Position numbers and translations under genes: made by a program. From positions 68,676-85,023 of the forward strand of contig DCIL01000014.1 in NCBI GenBank assembly GCA_002315875.1: 16,348 nucleotides of DNA, in the 5' to 3' direction. Positions 7,108-15,800 of this stretch are shown here, piece after piece. Within the stretch, counting starts at the first letter, position 1, and each line of letters starts with the position of its first letter. This DNA comes from Verrucomicrobia bacterium UBA1727 (GTDB taxonomy: Bacteria > Verrucomicrobiota > Kiritimatiellia > RFP12 > UBA1067). Below the pieces are notes generated by a model. That model was not told the origin of the DNA. It saw only the letters and a list, made by a program, of their open reading frames with translations, and made no database searches.

Positions 7108-9236
7108 AAAAGATTCTCACCATTGCCTTTGTCCTTTCCGTCATTGCCGCCGAGGCGGTGCCGAATCGCGTCATCCGCAAAATTTCGTACTCCAAGGAGT
7201 CCGAAAAGTGCGTCCTCGATCTGCGCCTTCCCGAAGGCGTGACGAATTTCGCCACCATCGTCTCGCTGCATGGTGGCGGACTCGTTGCCGGCGGACGTGA
7301 TTTCGGGGCCTGGCCGAAGGAAGGGAAAGACGAACCGATTGCCGCGGTAGCGGTGGAGTATCGGCTTTTGAAAAAAGGTTCGGAGGTGACTCCCGCCAAC
7401 TGCATCGACGATGCCGCGGCGGCGGTGGCGTGGACGCTCGACAATATCGCGAGTTACGGTGGCGATCCGAAGAAGGTTTTCGTGACCGGAATCTCCGCGG
7501 GCGGATATCTCACCGCGATGGTGGGTTTGGACGAACGGTGGCTCAAGAAGTACAATCACCGGCGTGACGAACTTGCGGGAATCATCCCGTTCACCGGTCA
7601 GATGACCAAGCATTTCAACGTGCGTGCGGTCGGCTTCAACGATAAGGATCCGCAGTATGCGCCGAAGGTGGACGAATGGGCTCCGCTTTTTTATGCAGGC
7701 GCGAAGGGAATTCCGCCGGTTTCGTTCGTCTGCGGGGGACGCGATGAGGAGTGGAAGGGACGCGTCGAGGAGACGGAGCTCTTGGCCGAGGCGCTGCGTG
7801 ATTGCGGCAATCGTAAGGTCGAGTTCCACGAGACCGAGGGCTCTCACGGCGGCGGCATTCTGGAGTCCGCCTATTTCCTGCGCGACTTCATCGCGAAGTA
7901 CTCCGATACCGGCATCGTCGGACGCTTCGCTCCCGGTGAGCGCGTCGCCTTCTTCGGCGATTCCATCACTCATGGCGGAAGCTACATCGGCTATCTCCAG
8001 CTCTTTGCCGCGCTTCGCAATCCGGGCTCCGACGTGCGGCTTCTGAATTGCGGCATCTCCGGTGACTCGGCGCGCGGCGGCACGAAGCGCTTCCAGAACG
8101 ATCTTATGAAGATGAAGCCCGATCGCGTGTTCGTGATGTTCGGAATGAACGATGTCGGACGTGACAACTATGCGACGGTCAATCTGGACGAAAAAACTGC
8201 CGCGGAACGCGCTAAGTCGCTTGCCCATTACGAGAAGAACCAGCGCGAGCTCGTCGGCCTGATGGCAAAGGCGAAGGTCAAGGCGGTGATGATGACGCCC
8301 TCGCCCTACGATCAGTATTCGCGCCTCACGAACGCCAACAACCTCGTCGCGTGCAATGAGCCCGGCCTCGCCGCCTGTGCGGACATCGTACGCCGCATTG
8401 CCGGCGAGCGTAATCTCGGTACGGTTGAGATGCATCGCACGCTGACCGAACTTCAGAAGGCGAATGCCGACGTGGTCTTCGCCAATGATCGGGTGCATCC
8501 TGGCCGTCCGGGACACCTCCTCATGGCCGCGCAGATCCTGGAGGCGATGGGTTATTCGCCGATCGTGGCGCGGGCGGTTGTCGATGCGAAGAAGAAGTCG
8601 TTCGTTCCGGTCCATTGCAATGACTGGGGTTCTCGTAACTGCCGCGTGACCGGCGTCACCGCCAATGCGAAGGGGGTTGCGTTCAACTACGCTCCGAAGG
8701 CGTTGCCGCTGCCGGCGATTGCGGAATACGCGGTGGCCGACAGGTATTATCCGCTCACTTCGAAGTTCAACCAGGAGATCATCGCCGTCAAAAATCTTCC
8801 CGCCGGCAATTACAAGGTGTCCTTTGACGGACAGGAACTCTGCCGCGCGACTGCCGCCGAGCTGGAGAAGGGGATCAATGTCGCGCTCCTCAAGACGCCG
8901 AATCAGGCGCTCGCGGTGAAGGCGTCCAAGTGGACTCAGGAGCTCGTCGACATGTGGAACCGCCTTCGCTACTGTCAGCTCATCGTAGCGAAGATCGAAG
9001 CCGCCAAGGTCGATTCCGAAAATGCCGCCGCGGCGGATAAGTGGCTTGACGATTGGCTGGAGCGGGAGAAGAACAGTCGCTGGATCGGAGCGTTCCGCGG
9101 ATGGGCGAAGACCTATCGCGAGACGCGGGATCATCGGGACGAGATCCGTGACCACGAGGAGAACCTTCGGCAGCAGCTGAACGCGGTGCGTCCCGTGATC
9201 TCGCGCGTTGAGGTTTCGTTGATTTCGAAGGACTAA
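7104..9236 (+). CDS. Secreted two-domain esterase: alpha/beta-hydrolase plus SGNH/GDSL hydrolase
   Basis: A 710-residue protein with a signal peptide (MKKILTIAFVLSVIAAEA, residues 1-18). Residues 25-270 form an alpha/beta-hydrolase of the hormone-sensitive-lipase/acetyl-esterase group: oxyanion HGGG (56-59), nucleophile elbow GISAGG (S131), acid D214 in GGRDEEW, and H248 in GSHGG. Residues 275-490 form an SGNH hydrolase: block I GDSITH (S287), block II around GISGDSARGG (317-326), block III GMND (N349), and block V DRVHPG (D462, H465). All residues of both active sites are present. A C-terminal part (about 500-710) has no family I can name, with a highly charged helical end. Such esterases usually remove acetyl or acyl groups from polysaccharides, which fits the secreted beta-helix and DUF4838 proteins downstream; the substrate is unknown. 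The ATG overlaps the previous stop (ATGA). Confidence 0.88.
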   Translation: MKKILTIAFVLSVIAAEAVPNRVIRKISYSKESEKCVLDLRLPEGVTNFATIVSLHGGGLVAGGRDFGAWPKEGKDEPIAAVAVEYRLLKKGSEVTPANCIDDAAAAVAWTLDNIASYGGDPKKVFVTGISAGGYLTAMVGLDERWLKKYNHRRDELAGIIPFTGQMTKHFNVRAVGFNDKDPQYAPKVDEWAPLFYAGAKGIPPVSFVCGGRDEEWKGRVEETELLAEALRDCGNRKVEFHETEGSHGGGILESAYFLRDFIAKYSDTGIVGRFAPGERVAFFGDSITHGGSYIGYLQLFAALRNPGSDVRLLNCGISGDSARGGTKRFQNDLMKMKPDRVFVMFGMNDVGRDNYATVNLDEKTAAERAKSLAHYEKNQRELVGLMAKAKVKAVMMTPSPYDQYSRLTNANNLVACNEPGLAACADIVRRIAGERNLGTVEMHRTLTELQKANADVVFANDRVHPGRPGHLLMAAQILEAMGYSPIVARAVVDAKKKSFVPVHCNDWGSRNCRVTGVTANAKGVAFNYAPKALPLPAIAEYAVADRYYPLTSKFNQEIIAVKNLPAGNYKVSFDGQELCRATAAELEKGINVALLKTPNQALAVKASKWTQELVDMWNRLRYCQLIVAKIEAAKVDSENAAAADKWLDDWLEREKNSRWIGAFRGWAKTYRETRDHRDEIRDHEENLRQQLNAVRPVISRVEVSLISKD

Positions 9237-9238
9237 CA

Positions 9239-9246
9239 GGAAGGGG
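9239..9246 (+). promoter_or_regulatory. Ribosome binding site of the PAS protein gene
   Basis: GGAAGGGG lies 8 bases before the ATG at 9255. It is one of the few strong Shine-Dalgarno sequences in the window and sits in one of the rare non-overlapping junctions (18-base gap after the esterase stop), supporting independent initiation here. Confidence 0.65.
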
Positions 9247-9254
9247 TAAACACA

Positions 9255-9971
9255 ATGGCATTATTCGTACCTAAAGACCGTAAGTCGCTCTTTCGTCAGT
9301 TTCTGGCCGGCATGTATGATTCGGTCGTGATTACCGATCCCAACGGCTATATGCTTGAAGTTAATCCGCGTACGAGCGAGTATTTCGGCTATGAGCCAGA
9401 AGCGCTGCTTGACCAGCCGGTGTCGAAGCTCATTCCGGGACTCAAGCAGGATGTCGTCACGCGCATTCGCCGCGGACTCGACTGCGACCGTCATGTCGTC
9501 ATCGATGCGAACGGACTGTCGAGCGAGGGCGTGAAGATCGCCTGCGAAGTGGCGGTTTCTCAGATCGATCTCATGAATCCTGGCGATCTCATCTTCACCA
9601 TCCGCAACGTAGAGCGCCGCCGCGAATACCTAAACGCGCTCAGATCCAAGGCCAACGCCTTCGCGATTTCCCAGACCGCGCTCTTCGGGTGTGCCGAGGA
9701 TGGACATTTCACCGAGGCAAACGAGGCGTTTCTGGAGATGTTCGGTCTTGAGTCCCTTGAAGCGGCGCGGCAACATTGTTTCTGCGATTTCATGGGTGAT
9801 GATCCGCTGCCGGAGAAATTCAAGAGTGCGCTCGCCGGTGAGAAGAGCGTCGTTTCGATCGTCGCCGATGGCGATGGGGACGATCAGGAGGAGCTGGAGA
9901 TCGTGCTTGCTCCGAATATTCACGCCCGCAAGTGCAATGGTGTCGTCGGTAGCATTCAGAAGGTCCGCTGA
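9255..9971 (+). CDS. Tandem PAS-domain sensor protein without an output domain
   Basis: A 238-residue soluble protein. Residues about 12-120 are a clear PAS domain (YDSVVITDPNGYMLEVNPRT, then SEYFGYEPEALLDQPVSKLIP), followed by a connecting strand ending NVERRREYL. Residues about 130-235 are a more divergent second PAS domain (ALFGCAEDGHFTEANEAFLEMFG). PAS domains sense small ligands, redox state or light and usually control an attached kinase, cyclase or DNA-binding domain. None is present: the stop follows directly after the second PAS. It therefore probably works through a partner protein, or as a ligand-binding or scaffold unit. No conserved heme or flavin residue is evident to me. Its TGA overlaps the ATG of the pseudouridine synthase gene by one base. 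PAS identity is sound, function open. Confidence 0.82.
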   Translation: MALFVPKDRKSLFRQFLAGMYDSVVITDPNGYMLEVNPRTSEYFGYEPEALLDQPVSKLIPGLKQDVVTRIRRGLDCDRHVVIDANGLSSEGVKIACEVAVSQIDLMNPGDLIFTIRNVERRREYLNALRSKANAFAISQTALFGCAEDGHFTEANEAFLEMFGLESLEAARQHCFCDFMGDDPLPEKFKSALAGEKSVVSIVADGDGDDQEELEIVLAPNIHARKCNGVVGSIQKVR

Positions 9972-10798
9972 TGAAAGTTCTTCCCGCAGATTCCAAGATT
10001 CTTCAGGAGTATCTCGCCGCCAAGCTTTCGCTTTCGAAGCGAGCGGCCAAGGATCTCATCGACCAACGTCGCGTCTGGGTCAATCGCAAGTGCGTGTGGA
10101 TGGCCCGCTATCAGCTCAAGACCGGGGACACGGTCGAGGCCTCGAAAGGTGTGCCCAAGCCGCCGGTGAAGTTCCATGTCCGCGTGCTCTGGTCGGATGA
10201 CAATTATCTCGTCTGCGACAAGCCCGCGGGGGTGATGAGCTGTGACGATCCGAAGTCCGCCGAGGCGCTTCTGCGCGTGCAGGAATCGATTCCCACGCTT
10301 GAAGCCGTGCATCGTCTCGACCGCGACACGACCGGATGCCTGATGTTCGCCAAGAATCACGCGGCGAAGGAGGCGGCGATAGCGATCTTCAAGACCCACA
10401 AGGTTTCGAAGACGTATCACGCCATCGTGGCGGGAAAATTTCCGTATCCGCACACCAAGATCGATCAGGAGCTGGACGGACAGAGTGCCGTAACTCACGT
10501 CTCGCGCGAGATGGCGACCGAGGCCGCCTCGTTCCTGCGCGTTCGCATCGAAACGGGACGCACCAATCAGATCCGCCGCCATTTGGCGTCCGTCCGCTCG
10601 CCCATCATCGGCGACCGTGTGTTTGGACTCAAGAACGCCCGCGATCCGCGCCTCATGCAGGTTCCGCGGCAGATGCTCCATTCGTCCTCGCTTTCGCTTC
10701 CCGAGCCGCTTTCGCCTAAGGATCAGATTCAGGTCCATTCTCCGCTTCCGGCGGACTTCCGTGCTGCGCTCAAACTTTTCGGCATGGGCAAGCGGTGA
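9971..10798 (+). CDS. RluA-family pseudouridine synthase
   Basis: Converts specific uridines in rRNA or tRNA to pseudouridine in the cytosol. Residues 1-60 form an S4-like RNA-binding domain (LSKRAAKDLIDQRRVWVNRK). The catalytic domain has the RluA motif HRLDRDTTG at 114-122 with catalytic D117, preceded by NYLVCDKPAGV (78-88) and followed by KTYHAIVAGK, ETGRTNQIRRHL and IIGDRVFG, the standard order for RluA/RluC/RluD relatives. At 275 residues it is a little shorter than RluC or RluD (about 320). The exact target position (RluA, RluC, RluD or TruC type) cannot be decided from the sequence alone, so no symbol is given. The start is the ATG in the TGATG overlap with the PAS gene; the stop overlaps the GTG of the transporter gene. 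Confidence 0.93.
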   Translation: MKVLPADSKILQEYLAAKLSLSKRAAKDLIDQRRVWVNRKCVWMARYQLKTGDTVEASKGVPKPPVKFHVRVLWSDDNYLVCDKPAGVMSCDDPKSAEALLRVQESIPTLEAVHRLDRDTTGCLMFAKNHAAKEAAIAIFKTHKVSKTYHAIVAGKFPYPHTKIDQELDGQSAVTHVSREMATEAASFLRVRIETGRTNQIRRHLASVRSPIIGDRVFGLKNARDPRLMQVPRQMLHSSSLSLPEPLSPKDQIQVHSPLPADFRAALKLFGMGKR

Positions 10799-11661
10799 CC
10801 GATCGCACCAAAGGTATTGTCTCGATAGTCATCAGCGCCTTCGGCTTCGCACTGATGGCGATGCTGGTGCGGCTTTGTGACACTGCCGGCTCGCCGATAT
10901 CCGCCTTTCAGAAGAGCTTTCTCCGCAATGCGATTTCGGCAATGATCGCGATCAGCGTCTTTGTCGTGAAGGGAAGGTCTGACTTCGGAGCCGTCCGCAT
11001 TACGCCTTCGCTGTTGCTGCGTTGCATCTTCGGCACGGTCGGCATTGTCGCCAATTACTACGCGCTTTCGCACATCAACATCGCCGAGGCGCAGACGCTC
11101 AATAAGACCGCGCAGTTCTTCACCGTCATCATCGCCTGGCTTTTCCTCGGCGAACAGCTCAGGATGCGCCAGATTGCCGCGGTCGCCGTCGCGTTTTCGG
11201 GCGTGCTGCTGATAACGAAACCCGGTTTCGCGGGCAGTGACGGCTTTGCGCTGGCGATGGGACTTCTCGGCGGACTTGCTGCGGGCTCTGCCTATGCCTG
11301 CACGCGGCGGCTTGCGGTTCTTGGAATTCCCGTTCGCTTTATCGTTGCCTTCTTCAGTTCCTTCGCCACCCTCGCCTGCGTGCCGTTCCTGGTGGCGTCC
11401 GGATGGAACGCGATGAACGTAACGCAATATCTCATCATCATCGCCGCGGGCGGTGCGGCGCTTATCGGACAGTACGGCATCACCGCGGCATATCGTTTCG
11501 CCCGCGCCGGCGAGCTCGCGGCGTGGGACTATACCAACATCCTTTTCACCGTGCTGTTCGGACTGTTCTGTTTCGGACAAGTTCCCGACGTCTTCGCCTT
11601 CGCCGGCATGGCGCTGGTCGTATCCGCAGCCCTATTCACGAATAAAAGGAGTAAACCATGA
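10795..11661 (+). CDS. EamA/DMT-superfamily transporter
   Basis: A 288-residue inner-membrane protein with about ten predicted hydrophobic helices in two EamA repeats (about residues 5-138 and 148-285). Typical features: SAFGFALMAMLVRL in helix 1, FLRNAISAMIAI in helix 2, NYYALSHINIAEAQTLNKTAQFF across helices 3-4, and IIAWLFLGEQLRMRQIAAVAVAFSGVLL, the family's hallmark GE-containing block. The second repeat has AYRFARAGELAAWDYTNILF, the equivalent position. Family members mostly export amino acids, nucleotides or other metabolites; the substrate here is not predictable. The GTG start forms a GTGA overlap with the preceding gene, so translation is likely coupled. The C-terminus ends in a basic KRSKP tail on the cytoplasmic side. 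Confidence 0.92.
   Translation: MTDRTKGIVSIVISAFGFALMAMLVRLCDTAGSPISAFQKSFLRNAISAMIAISVFVVKGRSDFGAVRITPSLLLRCIFGTVGIVANYYALSHINIAEAQTLNKTAQFFTVIIAWLFLGEQLRMRQIAAVAVAFSGVLLITKPGFAGSDGFALAMGLLGGLAAGSAYACTRRLAVLGIPVRFIVAFFSSFATLACVPFLVASGWNAMNVTQYLIIIAAGGAALIGQYGITAAYRFARAGELAAWDYTNILFTVLFGLFCFGQVPDVFAFAGMALVVSAALFTNKRSKP
11647..11651 (+). promoter_or_regulatory. Ribosome binding site of the beta-helix gene
   Basis: AGGAG lies 6 bases before ATG 11658 and 9 before ATG 11661, inside the end of the transporter gene. Both starts are usable; 11658 also gives the ATGA overlap seen elsewhere in the window. Confidence 0.6.
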
Positions 11662-12800
11662 TGCTGAACGTTATCTGTTGTTTATTGGCGGCGGTTGCCG
11701 GAATTGAGGATGTGAATCTTCGGGACTTTCCGCGGATGAACGGGGAATCCGACGATTCGCCGCGCTTCATGCGTGCGATTGCCGCGGCGCCGGATGGAGT
11801 TCTCGCGGTGCCGAAGGGAGAATATGAGATTGCCTCGATGCTCTACATCACCAACCGCTGCTCGCTTTTGATGCATCCGAACGCGCACCTGAAGGCGGTG
11901 GCGAAGATGGATTACGTAATCTTCTGGGACGGACATTCCGATTTCCATGCGCTCTCGGTCTTTGACGGGGATGAGCTCAAGGATCCGGCGGGCGTGTTCA
12001 TCCGCGGCGGTGACATCGACGGACGCGGACTTGCGAGTTGTCTTGCGATTGCCAATTCGCACCATTTTACGCTTCGGGATACGGTCCTTCACAACGGACG
12101 CAAGTTCGGCCTTCGTGTGACCCGCGAGACCGGCGGACACCTCTACGAGCTTGTTGCCGAGAACGTGTATGCGAAGTGTACGATGTCCGGCCTGGCCGGC
12201 AATGTCGGCATCGAATGCCAGTGCTCCGACTGTCACTTCACCGACTGCATCGTCGTGGACTATACTGTGTCCATCCGCGACTGCGGAGGATCGAACCGTT
12301 ACACGCGTTGTCACGTCTGGGGCGGCACGGTTCCTCCGAAGGGCATGAGCTTCAGGGAGTGGAGTGAATACTACGCAAAGATCAAGAAGCTCGACCAGGC
12401 GCATAAGTTCGATGCCGCGGTCGAGAAGGAGCTTCTGGCGAAGGGACTTCCGGAGATGCTGGAGAATTCGATCGCCTTCGATATCAGTTCGTACAGCAGC
12501 GTCTTTGACGGATGTTATGCCGACACCGCCGTGATCGGATACAATCTGCTCCGCGGCAATAACGCGCGGATCGTCAACAGCGGCTTCTACAACAATCCTC
12601 GAATGGGACTTCGCAAGTCGACGGCGATCGTTCACAAATCCGGCAGTCTCTATGTTGACGGCTGCACCTTCACTGGTGGCGCCGGGGTCGAGAAACTCTA
12701 CGAGGGTACTGGCAAGAAGCTCGTCTGGAAAAACGTCCATGCCGAACGCGGCGATCACATGGCTGAGGACTCAGCCAAGTTATCCGCCCAAGGGAAATAA
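11658..12800 (+). CDS. Secreted right-handed beta-helix protein, pectate-lyase-3-like
   Basis: A 380-residue protein. A short hydrophobic start (MMLNVICCLLAAVAG) is a likely signal peptide. Residues 19-60 match the N-terminal cap of the pectate-lyase-3 / GH28-like fold (VNLRDFPRMNGESDDSPRFM, then VLAVPKGEY), followed by beta-helix coils: IRGGDIDGRGLASCLAI, then FTLRDTVLHNG, then the Cys-rich coil at 184-200 (GIECQCSDCHF), and later coils to about 345. A helical insertion at about 226-268 interrupts the helix. The GH28 catalytic motifs (NTD, DD, GHG, RIK) are not visible, so activity cannot be assigned; it may be a lyase, a hydrolase of another type, or a binding protein. It sits between a transporter and a DUF4838 protein, consistent with extracellular glycan processing. 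Confidence 0.8.
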   Translation: MMLNVICCLLAAVAGIEDVNLRDFPRMNGESDDSPRFMRAIAAAPDGVLAVPKGEYEIASMLYITNRCSLLMHPNAHLKAVAKMDYVIFWDGHSDFHALSVFDGDELKDPAGVFIRGGDIDGRGLASCLAIANSHHFTLRDTVLHNGRKFGLRVTRETGGHLYELVAENVYAKCTMSGLAGNVGIECQCSDCHFTDCIVVDYTVSIRDCGGSNRYTRCHVWGGTVPPKGMSFREWSEYYAKIKKLDQAHKFDAAVEKELLAKGLPEMLENSIAFDISSYSSVFDGCYADTAVIGYNLLRGNNARIVNSGFYNNPRMGLRKSTAIVHKSGSLYVDGCTFTGGAGVEKLYEGTGKKLVWKNVHAERGDHMAEDSAKLSAQGK

Positions 12801-12809
12801 CCACCACCT

Positions 12810-12816
12810 GGAGAAG
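12810..12816 (+). promoter_or_regulatory. Ribosome binding site of the DUF4838-M20 gene
   Basis: GGAGAAG about 7-10 bases before ATG 12824, in a 23-base gap after the beta-helix gene. It supports ATG 12824 as the start and thus the signal peptide. Confidence 0.55.
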
Positions 12817-12823
12817 AGATAGA

Positions 12824-15800
12824 ATGAGTGGATTGCATTGTGCTGTTGCGGTGATAACGATTGTTTCTGGGTCGGTGGCGTCTTTCGCTGGCGTGATCGC
12901 CGTGCCGGACGAGGTGACGTCCGTAGAGAAGACGGCCGCGCACGAACTGGCCGCTGCGTTGGTGCGCATTACCGGTGAATCGTATGCCATCCAGCCCGAA
13001 TCAAGCGCCGGCGAAGCGGCGTATTCAGTCGGCGAGACGGCGCTCGCGAAGAAGCTGGCGCTGGCCAATGGCTGGAAGGCGTATGCCGCGGATGAGATTC
13101 GGCGCGGCACCGTGGACGGCAGGATCGTCCTCTGCGGTGACGCGAAGCGCGGCGTCCTCTATTCCGTCGATTCCTTCCTCGAGGACGTCGTCGGCGTCCG
13201 CTGGTGGAGTTCGAACGAGAGCGACTACCCGAGTCGTCCTGGTTGGAAGCCCGGAGCTCTCGCGCCCTATCGCTATGCGCCGCCGTTCCGTTTTCGCGAG
13301 ACGTTCTACCGTACGACGCTGACGGATTCGGACTTCAAGGTTCGCTCCAAGGTGAATACCACGTCCTATACGCGCTACATCATACCTCCGGCCAAGGAGA
13401 AGTTCATCCCCGAGGAGAAGGGTGGGAACAACAAGCTCGTCTTCTACAAGGGCCGCCGCAGCGCCTATCATTCGTTCTTCGAGGTACTGCCGCCGGCGAA
13501 GTACGCGAAGTCGCATCCAGACTGGTATTCCGAAGTCGACGGCAAGCGCATCGGCGGCGGACAGCTCTGCGTGACGAATCCCGAGATGCTGAAGGAGTAC
13601 GTGAAGAACACGCTGGAGCTACTGCGCGCGAATCGGGACTGCAGCGCCATCCAGGTCTCGCAGAACGACGACCACCGCGGCGTCTGCACCTGTGTGAAGT
13701 GCCGCGCGGCGTTCGAGGCGGAGGGCGCATGGAGCGGACCCTACCTGGCGTTCGCCAATGCCGTCGCCGAGGCGGTCGAGAAGGAGTTCCCGGATGTCAT
13801 GATCGACACGTTCGCCTACCAGTTCACGCGCAAGGCGCCGAAGACGGTGCGCCCGCGGAAGAATGTGCTCGTCCGACTCTGCGACATCGAGTGCGCCTTC
13901 AACCGTCCGCTCGCCGACCCCGCTTATCCGGTGAACGCCACGTTCGTGAAGGATCTCGCGGATTGGAGCAAGGTCGCCGCCGGCCATCTCTACATCTGGG
14001 ACTATCAGGCGAACTTCTCGAGTTACATGATTCCGCACCCGAACCTGCAGGTCTTCTCGGACAACATCCGCCTCTTCCGCGACGCGGGGGCCGTCGGACT
14101 CTTCGAGCAGGGGGACGCGCTATGTCCTGCCGGCGACTTCGCGGCGCTCAAGTGCTATGTCACGGCGCATCTCATGTGGGATCCGTCGAGAGACTGGAAG
14201 TCGCTTGCGGACGAGTTCCTGACGGGTTATTACGGCGCGGGCGCCGCGCCGCATCTGAAGAAGGTCCTGGAAATCGCGGAGCAGGCGGCGACGCGCAAGG
14301 ACGCGCCTCCCATGTCCTGCTTTCACGAAGACCCGTTTCCCTGGGTGACGGCCGAGGCGGGTCGTGCCTGCTGCGCCGAGATGGAAGCCGCCCTCGCAGC
14401 CGCCAAAAAGGCCGGTCCTGATTTCGTCCGTCGCGTCCGGTTGGCGAAGCTTCCGTGGGATCACGCCCGCATCCGCGCCTGGAACGAGTGGAAGCTCGCC
14501 GGGGACCGTGCGCAGGTAATCGCCGACTGGAAGCGGGCGCTCGAGGAGTTGGGCATCGACGCCTATCGCGAGACGACGACGCGCAAGACACTCGACGACT
14601 ATCTGGAAAAACTGACGGCGGGGGACTCGCGGATGAGTGCCCGTCAGCAATCCCTGACGGCGATGGTCGATCGTCACGCGAAGACCGTGCTGGACGCCGA
14701 ACGGTGGCTCTGGGTGCATCCGCAGACGGGCTTCACGGAGTGGGAGGCCCACGGGTATCTCACGAACGCCTTCGTGAAGCTGGGCTACAAGCTGACGTGC
14801 GCGGGGAACATTCCCGGCTTCTACACCGACCTTGACACGGGACGTCCGGGCCCGAAGGTATGCGTCATGGCCGAGCTGGACGCGCTCGACATCCCCGCTC
14901 ACCCCGAGGCCGTGAACGGCATCGCGCATCTCTGCGGCCACCACGGACAGTGCGCGGCGTTGCTCGGCCTTGCTGCCGCCCTGAAGGAACCGGGTGCGCT
15001 CGAGGGCCTGAGCGGCTCGGTCCGCCTCATGCTCGTGCCGTCCGAGGAGCTCGTGCAGGTCTCCTTCCGCGACGAGCTCATGAAGAAGGGGACGATCCGC
15101 TACTTCGGCGGCAAGCCCGAGTTCATGCGGCGCGGGCTCTTCGACGGGGTGGACCTCGCGATGAACGTGCATCAGGGCGGTCCCGCCCGTGCCGACGGCG
15201 TCGTCTTCGATGCGATCGTCGGCTGCAACGGTTGCATCACGAAGAAGATCGTCTTCAAGGGCAAGACGGCTCACGCGGGGGCCAATCCGAACATGGGCAT
15301 CAATGCGCAGTACGCCGCCTCGCTGGCGCTGCAGGCGTGCAATGACCTGCGTGAGACGTTCATCGACGAGGAACACGTCCGGTGGCATCCGGTCATGCGC
15401 GACGGCGGCGGCGCGGTGAACAACATTCCCGAGCAGGTGCTGGTGGAGAGCTACGTGCGCGGCCGTTCGATGGAGGCGATCGGTCGCGAGAACGCCAAGA
15501 TCAATCGGGCTCTCGCGGGCGCGGCCCTTGCGCTGGGCGCGCGCGTCGAGATCCATGATCGACCCGGCTACGCGCCCGGCGTCTTCGACGTGAACTTCCT
15601 GCGGCTCATGGAGAGGTGCTGCGGTGACATGGTCGGACCCAAGAAGGTCGCGTTCAGCTATTCGGCGCACGGCAGCGGGTCGACGGACATCAGCGACCTC
15701 TCCTGCGTCATGCCAACCGCGTGGTTCAACGTCAACGGCGGCTTTACCGGCTGCGGACACCGCATCGATTACAAGGTCGTCGACCCGTATCGCCTGTGCG

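Noticed and set aside
7083..9155. 690-codon open frame on the minus strand opposite the double esterase
   Set aside because: The sense frame carries two complete catalytic sets and a signal peptide; the antisense product has no recognisable domain.
14120..15760. 546-codon open frame on the minus strand inside the DUF4838-M20D gene
   Set aside because: The sense strand has clear M20D motifs throughout; the antisense frame is a composition artefact of high GC.
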